A DNA stretch of 11,054 nt from an uncultured Burkholderiales bacterium (GTDB taxonomy: Bacteria > Pseudomonadota > Gammaproteobacteria > Burkholderiales > Burkholderiaceae_E), in the NCBI GenBank assembly GCA_903831925.1, contig CAIKZV010000055.1, positions 1 to 11,054 on the forward strand, read 5' to 3'. Positions 1-6,911 of the stretch are shown one piece after another. Position 1 is the stretch's first letter. Each line of letters begins with the position of its first letter. Position numbers and translations under genes: made by a program. Under the pieces are notes generated by a model that was not told where the DNA came from, ran no database searches, and saw only the letters and a list, made by a program, of their open reading frames with translations.

Positions 1-1
1 C

Positions 2-922
2 CACGGCAAGCTGGCATGGCGGGCGATTCACCCGCTGCTGCCGAAGAAAGAAGTATTTCCGTACACCATGCGCGTGGTTTCGGAAGTCACCGAATCCAAC
101 GGCTCGTCCTCGATGGCGACCGTCTGCGGTTCGTCGCTGGCGCTGATGGATGCGGGCGTTCCGCTGATCCGCCCGGTTGCGGGCATCGCCATGGGCCTGA
201 TCAAGGAAGGCAAGGACTTTGCCGTCCTGTCGGACATCCTGGGCGATGAAGATCACCTCGGCGACATGGACTTCAAGGTGGCAGGCACCACCAACGGCGT
301 CACGGCGCTGCAGATGGACATCAAGATCCAGGGCATCACCAAGGAGATCATGCAGGTCGCACTCGCCCAGGCGCGTGAAGGCCGGCTGCATATCCTCGAG
401 AAGATGCGTACGGCGATGGAAGGGGCTCGCACCGAGCTGTCCGATTTCGCGCCGCGCATGTACACCATGAAGATCAACCCCGAGCGCATCCGTGATGTGA
501 TCGGCAAGGGTGGTGCGACCATCCGTGCGATTACCGAAGAGACCGGCACCACCATCGACATCAAGGACGACGGCAATATCACTATCGCCGCCATCGATGC
601 CGAGGCGGCCAAGCGGGCTCAGAAGCGCATCGAAGGCCTTACCGCCGAAGTCGAGATCGGCAAGGTCTACGAAGGCACGGTGCTCAAGCTGCTCGAGTTC
701 GGCGCGATCGTCCAGATCCTGCCGGGTCGCGACGGGCTGCTGCATATCTCGCAGATCGCCAATGAGCGGGTCGAGAAAGTCGCCGACTATGTCAAGGAAG
801 GCCAGGCCGTGCGGGTGAAGGTGCTCGAGGCCGATGAGAAAGGTCGTCTGCGCCTGTCGATGAAGGCAGCGGCTGCCGATGACGCGGCGGCTGCACCTGC
901 AGCTCCTGGCGCTGCGGCCTGA
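2..922 (+). CDS. pnp: polyribonucleotide nucleotidyltransferase (PNPase), C-terminal part, 5' end outside window
   Basis: Cytoplasmic 3'-to-5' phosphorolytic exoribonuclease involved in mRNA turnover. The reading frame is open from the window edge, so the first RNase PH domain is missing. The visible 306 residues hold the end of the second RNase PH domain with the ESNGSSSMA-VCGSSLALMDAG signature. The metal/catalytic segment GDEDHLGDMDFK follows; its D84, D90 and K92 (visible numbering) correspond to E. coli D486, D492 and K494. Next come a KH domain (about 159-215, GKGG loop at 168-171) and an S1 RNA-binding domain (about 218-290, with the FGAIVQILPGRDGLLHIS core). The protein ends in an Ala/Pro-rich tail of about 15 residues. 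E. coli PNPase is 711 residues, so somewhat more than half lies upstream. All key residues of the visible part are intact. An intrinsic terminator follows 26 bases after the stop. Confidence 0.98.
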   Translation, partial: HGKLAWRAIHPLLPKKEVFPYTMRVVSEVTESNGSSSMATVCGSSLALMDAGVPLIRPVAGIAMGLIKEGKDFAVLSDILGDEDHLGDMDFKVAGTTNGVTALQMDIKIQGITKEIMQVALAQAREGRLHILEKMRTAMEGARTELSDFAPRMYTMKINPERIRDVIGKGGATIRAITEETGTTIDIKDDGNITIAAIDAEAAKRAQKRIEGLTAEVEIGKVYEGTVLKLLEFGAIVQILPGRDGLLHISQIANERVEKVADYVKEGQAVRVKVLEADEKGRLRLSMKAAAADDAAAAPAAPGAAA

Positions 923-948
923 TACTCAAGCGTCGTTTCGCAGGATCG

Positions 949-978
949 ATCGGGCTGCTCAGGCAGCCCGATTTTTTT
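949..978 (+). terminator. Rho-independent terminator of pnp
   Basis: A perfect 10-bp stem has left arm 949-958 (ATCGGGCTGC) and right arm 963-972 (GCAGCCCGAT), with a TCAG tetraloop. A run of seven T (972-978) starts at the last base of the right arm. It lies just after the pnp stop at 920-922 and is oriented for plus-strand transcription. Read on the minus strand, the T-run precedes the hairpin as an A-run, so it should not act as a terminator for the convergent esterase gene. Confidence 0.95.
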
Positions 979-986
979 GTCTGGAT

Positions 987-1030
987 CGTGGCGAGCGACC
1001 GGCCTGACGGCAGTCGGGTCGCTCGCCACG
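987..1030. repeat. 14-bp perfect inverted repeat between convergent genes
   Basis: The arms CGTGGCGAGCGACC (987-1000) and GGTCGCTCGCCACG (1017-1030) are exact reverse complements around a 16-base spacer, in which GAC/GTC could pair further. It lies between the pnp terminator and the stop of the convergent esterase gene (1036-1038). No T-run follows on either strand. It is best read as a strong RNA hairpin at the 3' end of the esterase transcript, either stabilising it or acting as a non-canonical terminator, or as a copy of a dispersed intergenic repeat. Only the pairing is directly seen. Confidence 0.75.
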
Positions 1031-1035
1031 GTGTG

Positions 1036-2736
1036 TCATCTCGGCATTGACGCCGGGTTCACGCATTCAAAGCTGGCTGAATCATCCGGATTGCCCTGGC
1101 CCTTGTATCGCGCGACTTTCGGGTAGGTGCAAAGCAGACGCGTGAGCTTGACGCTTCGGGTTGCCGGCGCATCGTCGCTGAACTTGGTGGCGATCATCGT
1201 GTCGGGTGCGACGCCGTTTTCGACCCATTTTTCAAGTGCACTCTGCAGGTCATGGGCCGGATCGCGCGTGGGGGTGATCTGCTGGCCAACGCCACCAAAA
1301 CTGGTGGCCCCGGGACCGAAATAGCAGTGTCCCATTCCCGGCACCATGAAGAGCCGTGCAAAGCGCTGCGTCGATTCCGGTCCGCCCATCGTCCGCGTCA
1401 CCTGCTCGTAGTAGTTCGGCGTGTGTCCCGGCTGCAGCACTTCGTCATCCCAGCCCTGATAAAAAATAATTTTTACGCCCCGATCGCGAACCGTGGACAG
1501 ATCCGATTGCATCGCATTGAGAATCGGCGACATTTTTTCGTCGGCAAGCGTCATGTCGCGATCGAAATCAAATTTCATGAAGTCCCATTTCGGGTCGCTG
1601 TAGACAAGGTTCTGGTAATAGCCGATGCCCAGGACAAGCGGCGAGCTGGTCGGGGAATTGGCGACGATGCGTCCCCACATGGATTCGCTGCCCTGCGACC
1701 AGCCGGGATAGAGCTGCTCGCCGGTGCGAGGGTTGACCGGGCCCTGATAGAGCTTGCGCACCGCGGTGACCTGCGCCGAGGTCAGGCAGTCTGCAGCGTC
1801 CGCGCCCTTGCATTGAAGGGTCGCCGGGTCGAAGCCGCAGCGTCGCGGATCTTCGATCAGGCCGTCCTTGAGGCCATCGATGGCATCGCATTTCGCCAGC
1901 ACGGCGTTGCGGATGACCGGCAGTTTGGTGGCGGGGATGGCCGCACCCGGCTGCGACAGTGCCTGTGCCGTCCACAGGAAGCCGGCTGCAGCGCGCTGGG
2001 TGTAGTTCCAGGGGGCGCCGATGACGAAGCCGTCGTAGTCGGCCGGATAGCGGTTGGCCTGCACCAGCGCCTGCCGCCCGCCGTTTGAGCATGAATTGAG
2101 ATAGGACTTCACCGGGGCCTGGCCATAGTAGGCGGCGATCAGTCCCTTGGCCGCCACGGTGACCAGATGCTTGGCCCGATAGGCATAGTCGGTGACTCGT
2201 TCAGGATGTCCGATTGCCCAGAACTGGTCGGCTGCCCGATGCCCGGTGTCGGTCGAGGCGGTGGCATAGCCGCGCCTCACGATTTCGTCCAGACCGCCGT
2301 CCAGGCCACCACGCGTGTAGTTGAGTGCGCCGGCAAAGCCGCCTTCACCCGAGGCCATGAAGCGCCCATTCCAGGCGTCGATCGGCAGCCAGACCTCGAA
2401 GCGGATATCAGAGTCGCTGCTTGGCCGAGCCACGCCTTCGACACGGCACATCGTGGGCAGATTGCCGATCGTCTGTCCATTCGACAGTGCGATGCTGCCG
2501 CCAGTAATTGCGGTGGCTGCGACCACGGTGGTGTTGCCTTCAAAGCTCAGTCCGACTTTCGCCAGATCGGCGCAGGCGACCGCCGGTTTTCTCGGGGCGT
2601 CGTGGCGTGTGTCGGCAACGGTGCCAGGTCCTGTCGTGTTGCAGGCACTGAGTGCCGCGCAGGCCAAGAGCGCTGCCAGACCAAAGCGCAGCGATGCCGG
2701 TTCGGGGCGCGAACCGGCGTGAGTGAATCGCTTCAT
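1036..2736 (-). CDS. tannase/feruloyl esterase family lipoprotein
   Basis: Predicted secreted serine esterase of the tannase family (PF07519 type), 566 residues, which hydrolyses carboxylic esters of an unidentified substrate. The N-terminus is a lipoprotein signal peptide with lipobox LSAC and lipidated C32; Asn at +2 favours the outer membrane. The catalytic serine motif C216-S217-N-G-G is present. D430 or D431 in GWDDE is the likely acid, and H470-C471 in GMGHCY supplies the histidine. This is the family's CS-D-HC motif, where the two cysteines next to Ser and His form a disulfide. D284, D287, L289, D291 and L293 match the spacing of the calcium site of Aspergillus feruloyl esterase B. More cysteines (C283, C300, C309, C317, C536, C557) suggest further disulfides in and around the lid domain. 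The ATG has an AGGAGA ribosome site 4 bases upstream. It lies 63 bases downstream of the LysR gene on the same strand, so co-transcription is likely. The family includes tannases, feruloyl esterases and MHETase; the sequence alone does not choose between them. Confidence 0.9.
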   Translation of the reverse strand: MKRFTHAGSRPEPASLRFGLAALLACAALSACNTTGPGTVADTRHDAPRKPAVACADLAKVGLSFEGNTTVVAATAITGGSIALSNGQTIGNLPTMCRVEGVARPSSDSDIRFEVWLPIDAWNGRFMASGEGGFAGALNYTRGGLDGGLDEIVRRGYATASTDTGHRAADQFWAIGHPERVTDYAYRAKHLVTVAAKGLIAAYYGQAPVKSYLNSCSNGGRQALVQANRYPADYDGFVIGAPWNYTQRAAAGFLWTAQALSQPGAAIPATKLPVIRNAVLAKCDAIDGLKDGLIEDPRRCGFDPATLQCKGADAADCLTSAQVTAVRKLYQGPVNPRTGEQLYPGWSQGSESMWGRIVANSPTSSPLVLGIGYYQNLVYSDPKWDFMKFDFDRDMTLADEKMSPILNAMQSDLSTVRDRGVKIIFYQGWDDEVLQPGHTPNYYEQVTRTMGGPESTQRFARLFMVPGMGHCYFGPGATSFGGVGQQITPTRDPAHDLQSALEKWVENGVAPDTMIATKFSDDAPATRSVKLTRLLCTYPKVARYKGQGNPDDSASFECVNPASMPR

Positions 2737-2740
2737 GGTG

Positions 2741-2746
2741 TCTCCT
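2741..2746 (-). promoter_or_regulatory. ribosome binding site of the esterase lipoprotein gene
   Basis: On the minus strand AGGAGA is followed after 4 bases (CACC) by ATG at 2736-2734. It fixes the start at the codon that gives a complete lipoprotein signal peptide. Confidence 0.75.
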
Positions 2747-2799
2747 GTAGTCGACCCGTCTTTGAGCCGACGATTTTTCGTGAGGTATCCGACTTGAGT

Positions 2800-3744
2800 T
2801 TAACGACACCAGCGCGCGCGCAATTCCGTTTCCGCATCAAGGGCCGCTCGATGTGCCCTTCTCAGCGCCTCGACCATGTCCTGCATCGAGGCCGAGGACA
2901 CCCGTTTGCGCAGACGGGCGATACACCACTTTGCGTGCATCCAGTCGGCCTGCATCAGCGGTACGACTCGTCCTGCGTCGAGTTCGGCTCGCACCATGCC
3001 AAGTGAGGCGAAGGTGAAGGCGTCGGTCGAGGCGACGATCCTGGCCGCAAGACTGAAGGAGGGGCATTCGATTGCCGGAAAGGTCGGCATCGGCGAATCG
3101 CGCCGCGCAGCGAGGATCGGCTTAAGGACGCGTGCCGGCAGCATCACCACCTGCGCATAGGGATACGCGAGGATATCGGCGATCCTTGGGTCGTTCATTC
3201 TGGCCAGTGGGTGACCTGCCCGCACGATGACATGGCCTGGTACCGGTTCGAGTGTGTCGATGATGTCGATGGCGTCATCGTCAGCCATGACACTTGATTC
3301 GCACACCGCGACGTCGATGCTTCGCGAGCGCAACAGGCGCGCCATTGATGTCGGGTCTTCCATGCGGATGCGAAGTCGCACCGATGGATGCTCGGCTGCG
3401 AACCTGGGCGCAAAGCTAGCGGCGAGAATCTCGGCGGCGTAGGCACCGAAACCCACGGTTAACTCGCCGGTGCCCAGGCCCTTGGTCTGCGCGACATCGC
3501 GTTCCAGATCTTCGAATCCTGCCAGCAGGCCTGAGGCGTGCTCCAGAAACACCCGACCGAAGTCGGTCGGTTGGTGGCCCGAGCGAAGGCGCTCGAAGAG
3601 CGGCAAGCCCACCCGTGATTCGAGCTCCTTGATGCCCCGGCTGAGCGAGGGCTGCGCGATGTTCAGGGCCTCGGCGGCCCGAGTGAAGCTGCGGTATTCG
3701 GCAAGTGCCTGGGCCTGACGCAGGAGTCGCAGATCGATCTGCAC
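2800..3744 (-). CDS. LysR-family transcriptional regulator
   Basis: A 314-residue one-component regulator. The N-terminal winged helix-turn-helix spans about residues 1-62, with the LysR signature FTRAAEALNIAQPSLSRGIKELE (split F20-A30 and Q31-E42) and GLPLFERL following. A linker helix and a two-lobed LysR substrate-binding domain (about 92-300) come next; GELTVGFGAYAAEILA opens the effector domain. Start is GTG at 3744. It aligns with the usual LysR N-terminus, and the frame upstream has no ATG, GTG or TTG before a stop at 3802-3804. No clear Shine-Dalgarno is seen; the leader next to the start is a 12-bp tandem repeat. It is transcribed divergently from the DUF1254/DUF1214 operon and lies 63 bases before the esterase gene on the same strand, with no terminator seen between them. 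By family precedent it probably controls one or both flanking units in response to a small ligand; the ligand is unknown. Confidence 0.95.
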   Translation of the reverse strand: MQIDLRLLRQAQALAEYRSFTRAAEALNIAQPSLSRGIKELESRVGLPLFERLRSGHQPTDFGRVFLEHASGLLAGFEDLERDVAQTKGLGTGELTVGFGAYAAEILAASFAPRFAAEHPSVRLRIRMEDPTSMARLLRSRSIDVAVCESSVMADDDAIDIIDTLEPVPGHVIVRAGHPLARMNDPRIADILAYPYAQVVMLPARVLKPILAARRDSPMPTFPAIECPSFSLAARIVASTDAFTFASLGMVRAELDAGRVVPLMQADWMHAKWCIARLRKRVSSASMQDMVEALRRAHRAALDAETELRARWCR

Positions 3745-3746
3745 GG

Positions 3747-3781
3747 TGAATGGCTCGATGAATGGCTCGATGAAGCGGTCG
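3747..3781. repeat. 12-bp tandem direct repeat in the lysR leader
   Basis: TGAATGGCTCGA occurs exactly twice in tandem (3747-3758 and 3759-3770), followed by a degenerate third copy, TGAAGCGGTCG (3771-3781). It begins 2 bases upstream of the GTG start of the LysR gene, so it would lie in the 5' leader of its mRNA or act as operator DNA. The unit is a multiple of three, and both strands stay open through it. Confidence 0.85.
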
Positions 3782-3892
3782 TTGAATATACCTAATGTGC
3801 ATCAAATCGATAGCTGTCATGGCATTGCGCTATACCCGGGTGATGCGTCAGGCTCGCGCCCGAGCTGCAGATTTGCCACCCCTTTTGACACT

Positions 3893-3896
3893 GGAG
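3893..3896 (+). promoter_or_regulatory. ribosome binding site setting the start of the first DUF1254 gene
   Basis: GGAG lies 5 bases before ATG at 3902. It supports this start over the in-frame GTG at 3746, which would put about 52 residues in front of an otherwise complete lipoprotein signal peptide. Confidence 0.7.
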
Positions 3897-3901
3897 TCAC
3901 G

Positions 3902-5338
3902 ATGGTCTTCACGCATCCGCTGCGATCAATCCTGTTGACCGGGGCACTGAGCCTGCTGGCCGCCTGCTCGACATCGACCACATCGCCCTTGTCTGCCCCA
4001 TCGGCGTCATCAGCCATCGGCGCCACCGACACCGCGCAACTCAAGAACATCGAGGCGATTGCCAAAGAGGCCTGGCTCTATGCCTATGCGCCGATCCAGG
4101 GCTATCAGACGCTCTACAACCAGACCCAGAATCCGCAGTTTCCAGGCTATGTCGGCGGCTTCAACCGCTTTCGCAATTATTCGCGCCTGAACACGCCAGC
4201 CGACACCGACATTGTTTCGCCGAATAACGACACGCCTTATTCCTGGGCATGGCTTGATCTGCGTGCTGAGCCGATCGTGATTTCGCTGCCGGCGGTGCCT
4301 GCTCCTCGCTACTACGTGAACCAGTGGTTCGATCTCTACACCCACAATTTCGCCTATACCGGTGTGCGCACCACCGGTCGTGAGGCGGGCAACTATCTCT
4401 TTGCCGGCCCGCGCTGGAAGGGCGAAGTGCCCAGCGGCATCACTGGCGTGTTTCGCGCCGAGACCGAGATTGTCGGCACGCTGACCCGCACGCAACTTAA
4501 TGGCGCCGACGATATTCCCGCGCTCCAGGCCCTGCAGGCGCAGTATCGAATCACGCCCCTGTCGACCTTCACCGGAAAGCCGGCGCCCGCACCGCTTGCG
4601 CCGATTGTTCTGCCGCCCTGGGACAAGGACAAGGCCGAAGGCATCGGCTTCATCGGCTACCTCAATGCGATGCTGCCCTATATGCCGACCGTGCCGTCGG
4701 AGCAGGCGCAATTCGAGCGCTTCTCGCGGATCGGGATCGGCGCCGGCCGATCCTTCAATCCGAATGCGCTGTCACCCGACACGCGGGCGGCGATCGAGTC
4801 GGGCGTGCAGGCCGCGAAAAAGGAGCTCACCGACAGGGCACTTGCGGAGAAAGACTCGAAGTTCATGTTCGGCTCGCGCGAGCAGCTTGGCAGCGATTAC
4901 GTGATGCGCCGCTCGATCGGCGCCATGCTCGGCATCTATGCCAATACGAAAGAAGAAGCGGTCTACGCCAGCCAGCAGACCAGCGCCGATGGCAAGGTGC
5001 TCGATGGCAACCGCAAATGGCTGCTGCGCTTTGAGCCTGGCCAGTTGCCGCCGGTCGACATCTTCTGGTCGATCACGATGTACAAGCTGCCCGAGCGCTT
5101 TCTGGTGGCCAATCCGATCAATCGCTACTCGGTCGGCGATCGCACGGAGGGCCTGAAGAGGGGGGCCGACGGCTCGCTCGAAATCTATCTGACCAGCGAC
5201 AACCCTGGCCCCGACAAGGCGTCCAACTGGCTGCCAACGCCCAAGGGACCTTTCTTTTTTGCCGCGCGCTTCTACGGGCCCAGGGCGGGTCTGATCGATG
5301 GCAGCTGGACCTTGCCTCCTCTGGTTGAGATCAAGTAA
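3902..5338 (+). CDS. DUF1254/DUF1214 domain lipoprotein
   Basis: A 478-residue predicted lipoprotein, first gene of the plus-strand operon. The signal peptide ends in lipobox LAAC with lipidated C22; Ser at +2 favours the outer membrane, so the protein would face the periplasm or the surface. A Ser/Thr/Ala-rich linker (about 23-45) leads to a DUF1254 domain (about 56-190) with SPNNDTPYSWAWLDL and RYYVNQWFDLYTHNFAYTG (138-156). The middle region includes PYMPTVPS. A C-terminal DUF1214 domain (about 370-470) has FWSITMY, GADGSLEIYL, NWLPTPKGPFFFAARFYGP and the family ending LPPLVEIK. Domain order and length are normal for the family. The biochemical function of these domains is not established to my knowledge, and I see no recognisable catalytic motif. 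The next gene, 41 bases downstream, encodes a paralogue with the same domain order but a soluble-type signal peptide. Expression is probably LysR-controlled from the divergent region. Confidence 0.88.
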   Translation: MVFTHPLRSILLTGALSLLAACSTSTTSPLSAPSASSAIGATDTAQLKNIEAIAKEAWLYAYAPIQGYQTLYNQTQNPQFPGYVGGFNRFRNYSRLNTPADTDIVSPNNDTPYSWAWLDLRAEPIVISLPAVPAPRYYVNQWFDLYTHNFAYTGVRTTGREAGNYLFAGPRWKGEVPSGITGVFRAETEIVGTLTRTQLNGADDIPALQALQAQYRITPLSTFTGKPAPAPLAPIVLPPWDKDKAEGIGFIGYLNAMLPYMPTVPSEQAQFERFSRIGIGAGRSFNPNALSPDTRAAIESGVQAAKKELTDRALAEKDSKFMFGSREQLGSDYVMRRSIGAMLGIYANTKEEAVYASQQTSADGKVLDGNRKWLLRFEPGQLPPVDIFWSITMYKLPERFLVANPINRYSVGDRTEGLKRGADGSLEIYLTSDNPGPDKASNWLPTPKGPFFFAARFYGPRAGLIDGSWTLPPLVEIK

Positions 5339-5379
5339 GCCGACTAACCCTCATCCGCAACACTTCCGCGATTACCTCA

Positions 5380-6840
5380 ATGACCTGTTCTCTTCGTATT
5401 GGCCTGTCTGCGTCGCTGGCCGTCTCTGCTGCACTGTCCATCGGCTCGGCCGCGCTGGCTCAGCCCGTCTCGACCCGCATGGGCACGCTGCAGCTCGAAA
5501 ACGGCTATCCCTCAAAGGAAGCCGTCGAAAAGCTCTACGACGAGATGGACTATCAGCGAGCCTCCCAGATCTTTCTGTGGGGCCTGCCGGCAGTGGGCTT
5601 TCACAACCTGCATCAGGCGCATCTTAAGAACTTCGGCGCGAAGGATGGCGAGGTCGTTCTGTATCAGTCCCTGAAGGACAAGGCCGGGATGCTCACGCCC
5701 AACCTGACCACGCTCTATGCCTTCAGCTTCTGGAACATGGCCGAGAAGGGCCCGCTGGTGGTCGAGGTGCCGCCTGGCGCCATCGCAGGGGGCGTCAACG
5801 ACATCTGGCAACGACCGATCACCGACATGGGCCAGACCGGCCCCGATAAAGGCATGGGCGCCAAGTACCTGATCCTGCCCCCGGGTGGCCCCGAGGTGAA
5901 GGCGCCGGGCTATATCGTCGTGCGTTCACCGTCCAACCAGCTGTGGTGGGGCACCCGAGGCCTGTCGGCCGATCGGGCCGAGGCCGAGGCGACGGTGCGC
6001 AAGCATCGCCTCTATGCCTGGGCCGATCGCGCCAAACCGGGCGTGACCAACTATGTCCCGGTGGGTGGCCGCGAATGGGCCTCATGGCAGCCAAGCGATA
6101 TCAGCTATTACCAGCAGCTCAAGGACGTGCTTGAGCCCGAGCCGCCGGAAGCGCGTGATGGCTATTTTTACGCGATGCTGCGCTCGATCGGCATCGAAAA
6201 AGGCAAGCCCTTTGCGCCCACCGATCGCCAGAAGAAGATCCTGGGCGAGGCCGCTGTCACTGGTGAACTGATGGCCCGCACCAATGCCTTCGAAAAGCGT
6301 TTCCCGGGTTCGACGGTTTTTGCCGGTACGCAGTGGGAATACTCGAACATGGTCGAGCTCGACCAGCAGGCCAAGGGCTACTCGCAGCTCGATGAGCGTG
6401 CGTCATGGTTCTATGAGGCAATCGGCAATACCCTTGGCATGCAGGGGCGCACCGTGGGCTTCGGGCAGGTCTATCTCGAAACCGCCAAGGACGGGGCAGG
6501 TGCCTGGCTCGATGGTGCCAAGCGCTACAAGCTGCGCGTGCCGCCGGATGCACCAGTCAAGCAGTTCTGGTCGTTCACGCTCTACGACAACCTCACGCGC
6601 GCGCCGCTGCAAACGCCCCAGGGTGCGGCCGACATCTCGTCGCGCAAGGAAGGTCTGGTGAAGAACGCCGATGGCTCGGTCGATCTCTATTTCGGGCCGA
6701 CCAAGCCGGCTGGCGCCAGCGACAATTTCGTGCAGACCGTGCCGGGGAAAGGCTGGTTCACCTACTTCCGCCTCTATGGTCCGACCGAGCCCTACTTCAA
6801 GAAGCAGTGGGGGCTGCCTGATCTGGTTGAGATCAAGTAA
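5380..6840 (+). CDS. DUF1254/DUF1214 domain protein, exported
   Basis: A 486-residue second member of the same family. A Sec signal peptide with hydrophobic core (about 8-25) and an ALA-Q cleavage site after residue 27 predicts a soluble periplasmic protein, unlike its lipoprotein neighbour. The DUF1254 domain (about 55-170) has LTPNLTTLYAFSFWNM and PLVVEVPPGAIAGGVNDIWQ. The DUF1214 domain (about 375-480) has FWSFTLYDN, NADGSVDLYFGP, GWFTYFRLYGP and the ending LPDLVEIK. The ATG at 5380 gives a complete signal peptide but has no visible Shine-Dalgarno; translation may depend on coupling with the gene 41 bases upstream. The last 19 bases (6822-6840) are identical to the last 19 of the upstream gene (5320-5338), while the rest has diverged strongly. 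Function is unknown. Confidence 0.88.
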   Translation: MTCSLRIGLSASLAVSAALSIGSAALAQPVSTRMGTLQLENGYPSKEAVEKLYDEMDYQRASQIFLWGLPAVGFHNLHQAHLKNFGAKDGEVVLYQSLKDKAGMLTPNLTTLYAFSFWNMAEKGPLVVEVPPGAIAGGVNDIWQRPITDMGQTGPDKGMGAKYLILPPGGPEVKAPGYIVVRSPSNQLWWGTRGLSADRAEAEATVRKHRLYAWADRAKPGVTNYVPVGGREWASWQPSDISYYQQLKDVLEPEPPEARDGYFYAMLRSIGIEKGKPFAPTDRQKKILGEAAVTGELMARTNAFEKRFPGSTVFAGTQWEYSNMVELDQQAKGYSQLDERASWFYEAIGNTLGMQGRTVGFGQVYLETAKDGAGAWLDGAKRYKLRVPPDAPVKQFWSFTLYDNLTRAPLQTPQGAADISSRKEGLVKNADGSVDLYFGPTKPAGASDNFVQTVPGKGWFTYFRLYGPTEPYFKKQWGLPDLVEIK

Positions 6841-6897
6841 TTCGCACGGGGGCTGTCAAGGTGGGTGGCTCAGCTATCATGGCGGCCATCATCAATC

Positions 6898-6903
6898 AGG
6901 AGA
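6898..6903 (+). promoter_or_regulatory. ribosome binding site of the outer-membrane protein gene
   Basis: AGGAGA is followed by 8 bases and then ATG at 6912. This is the best initiation site in the region, although it forces an unusually long N-terminal region on the protein. Confidence 0.7.
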
Positions 6904-6911
6904 CGAACGAC

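Larger units (their letters stand above)
3745..3901. promoter_or_regulatory. divergent control region between lysR and the DUF1254 operon
   Basis: This 157-base stretch separates two divergent start codons and is the natural place for LysR binding. A possible -10 for the LysR gene reads TATATT on the minus strand (3790-3785), without a convincing -35. For the plus-strand operon a weak -10-like TATACC lies at 3831-3836. The AT-richer patch 3782-3812 would suit a LysR-type T-N11-A site, but no convincing dyad was found. The promoter calls are tentative; the divergent arrangement itself is clear. Confidence 0.5.

Noticed and set aside
1456..1478. A/T-rich near-palindrome within the esterase gene
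   Set aside because: It encodes the conserved VKIIFYQGW strand before the catalytic Asp; codon usage explains it.
1252..2088. Long open frame on the plus strand inside the esterase gene
   Set aside because: Exactly antisense to a well-supported tannase-family gene; its residue make-up (many His/Arg/Gly) is that of a high-GC antisense shadow, with no recognisable domain.
2167..3006. Plus-strand open frame spanning the start of the esterase and the end of the LysR gene
   Set aside because: Antisense to two supported genes, low-complexity composition and no family resemblance.
3885..3890. TTGACA as a -35 box for the DUF1254 operon
   Set aside because: It lies 11 bases before the start codon, so a matching -10 would fall inside the gene; no such -10 is seen.
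3746..3901. GTG 3746 as the start of the first DUF1254 gene, making the tandem repeat coding (MNGS repeats)
   Set aside because: It would bury a complete lipoprotein signal peptide behind 52 residues; ATG 3902 has GGAG at 5 bases.
4010..4711. Minus-strand open frame inside the first DUF1254 gene
   Set aside because: Arg/Gly-rich antisense shadow produced by codon bias; no ribosome site or domain recognised.
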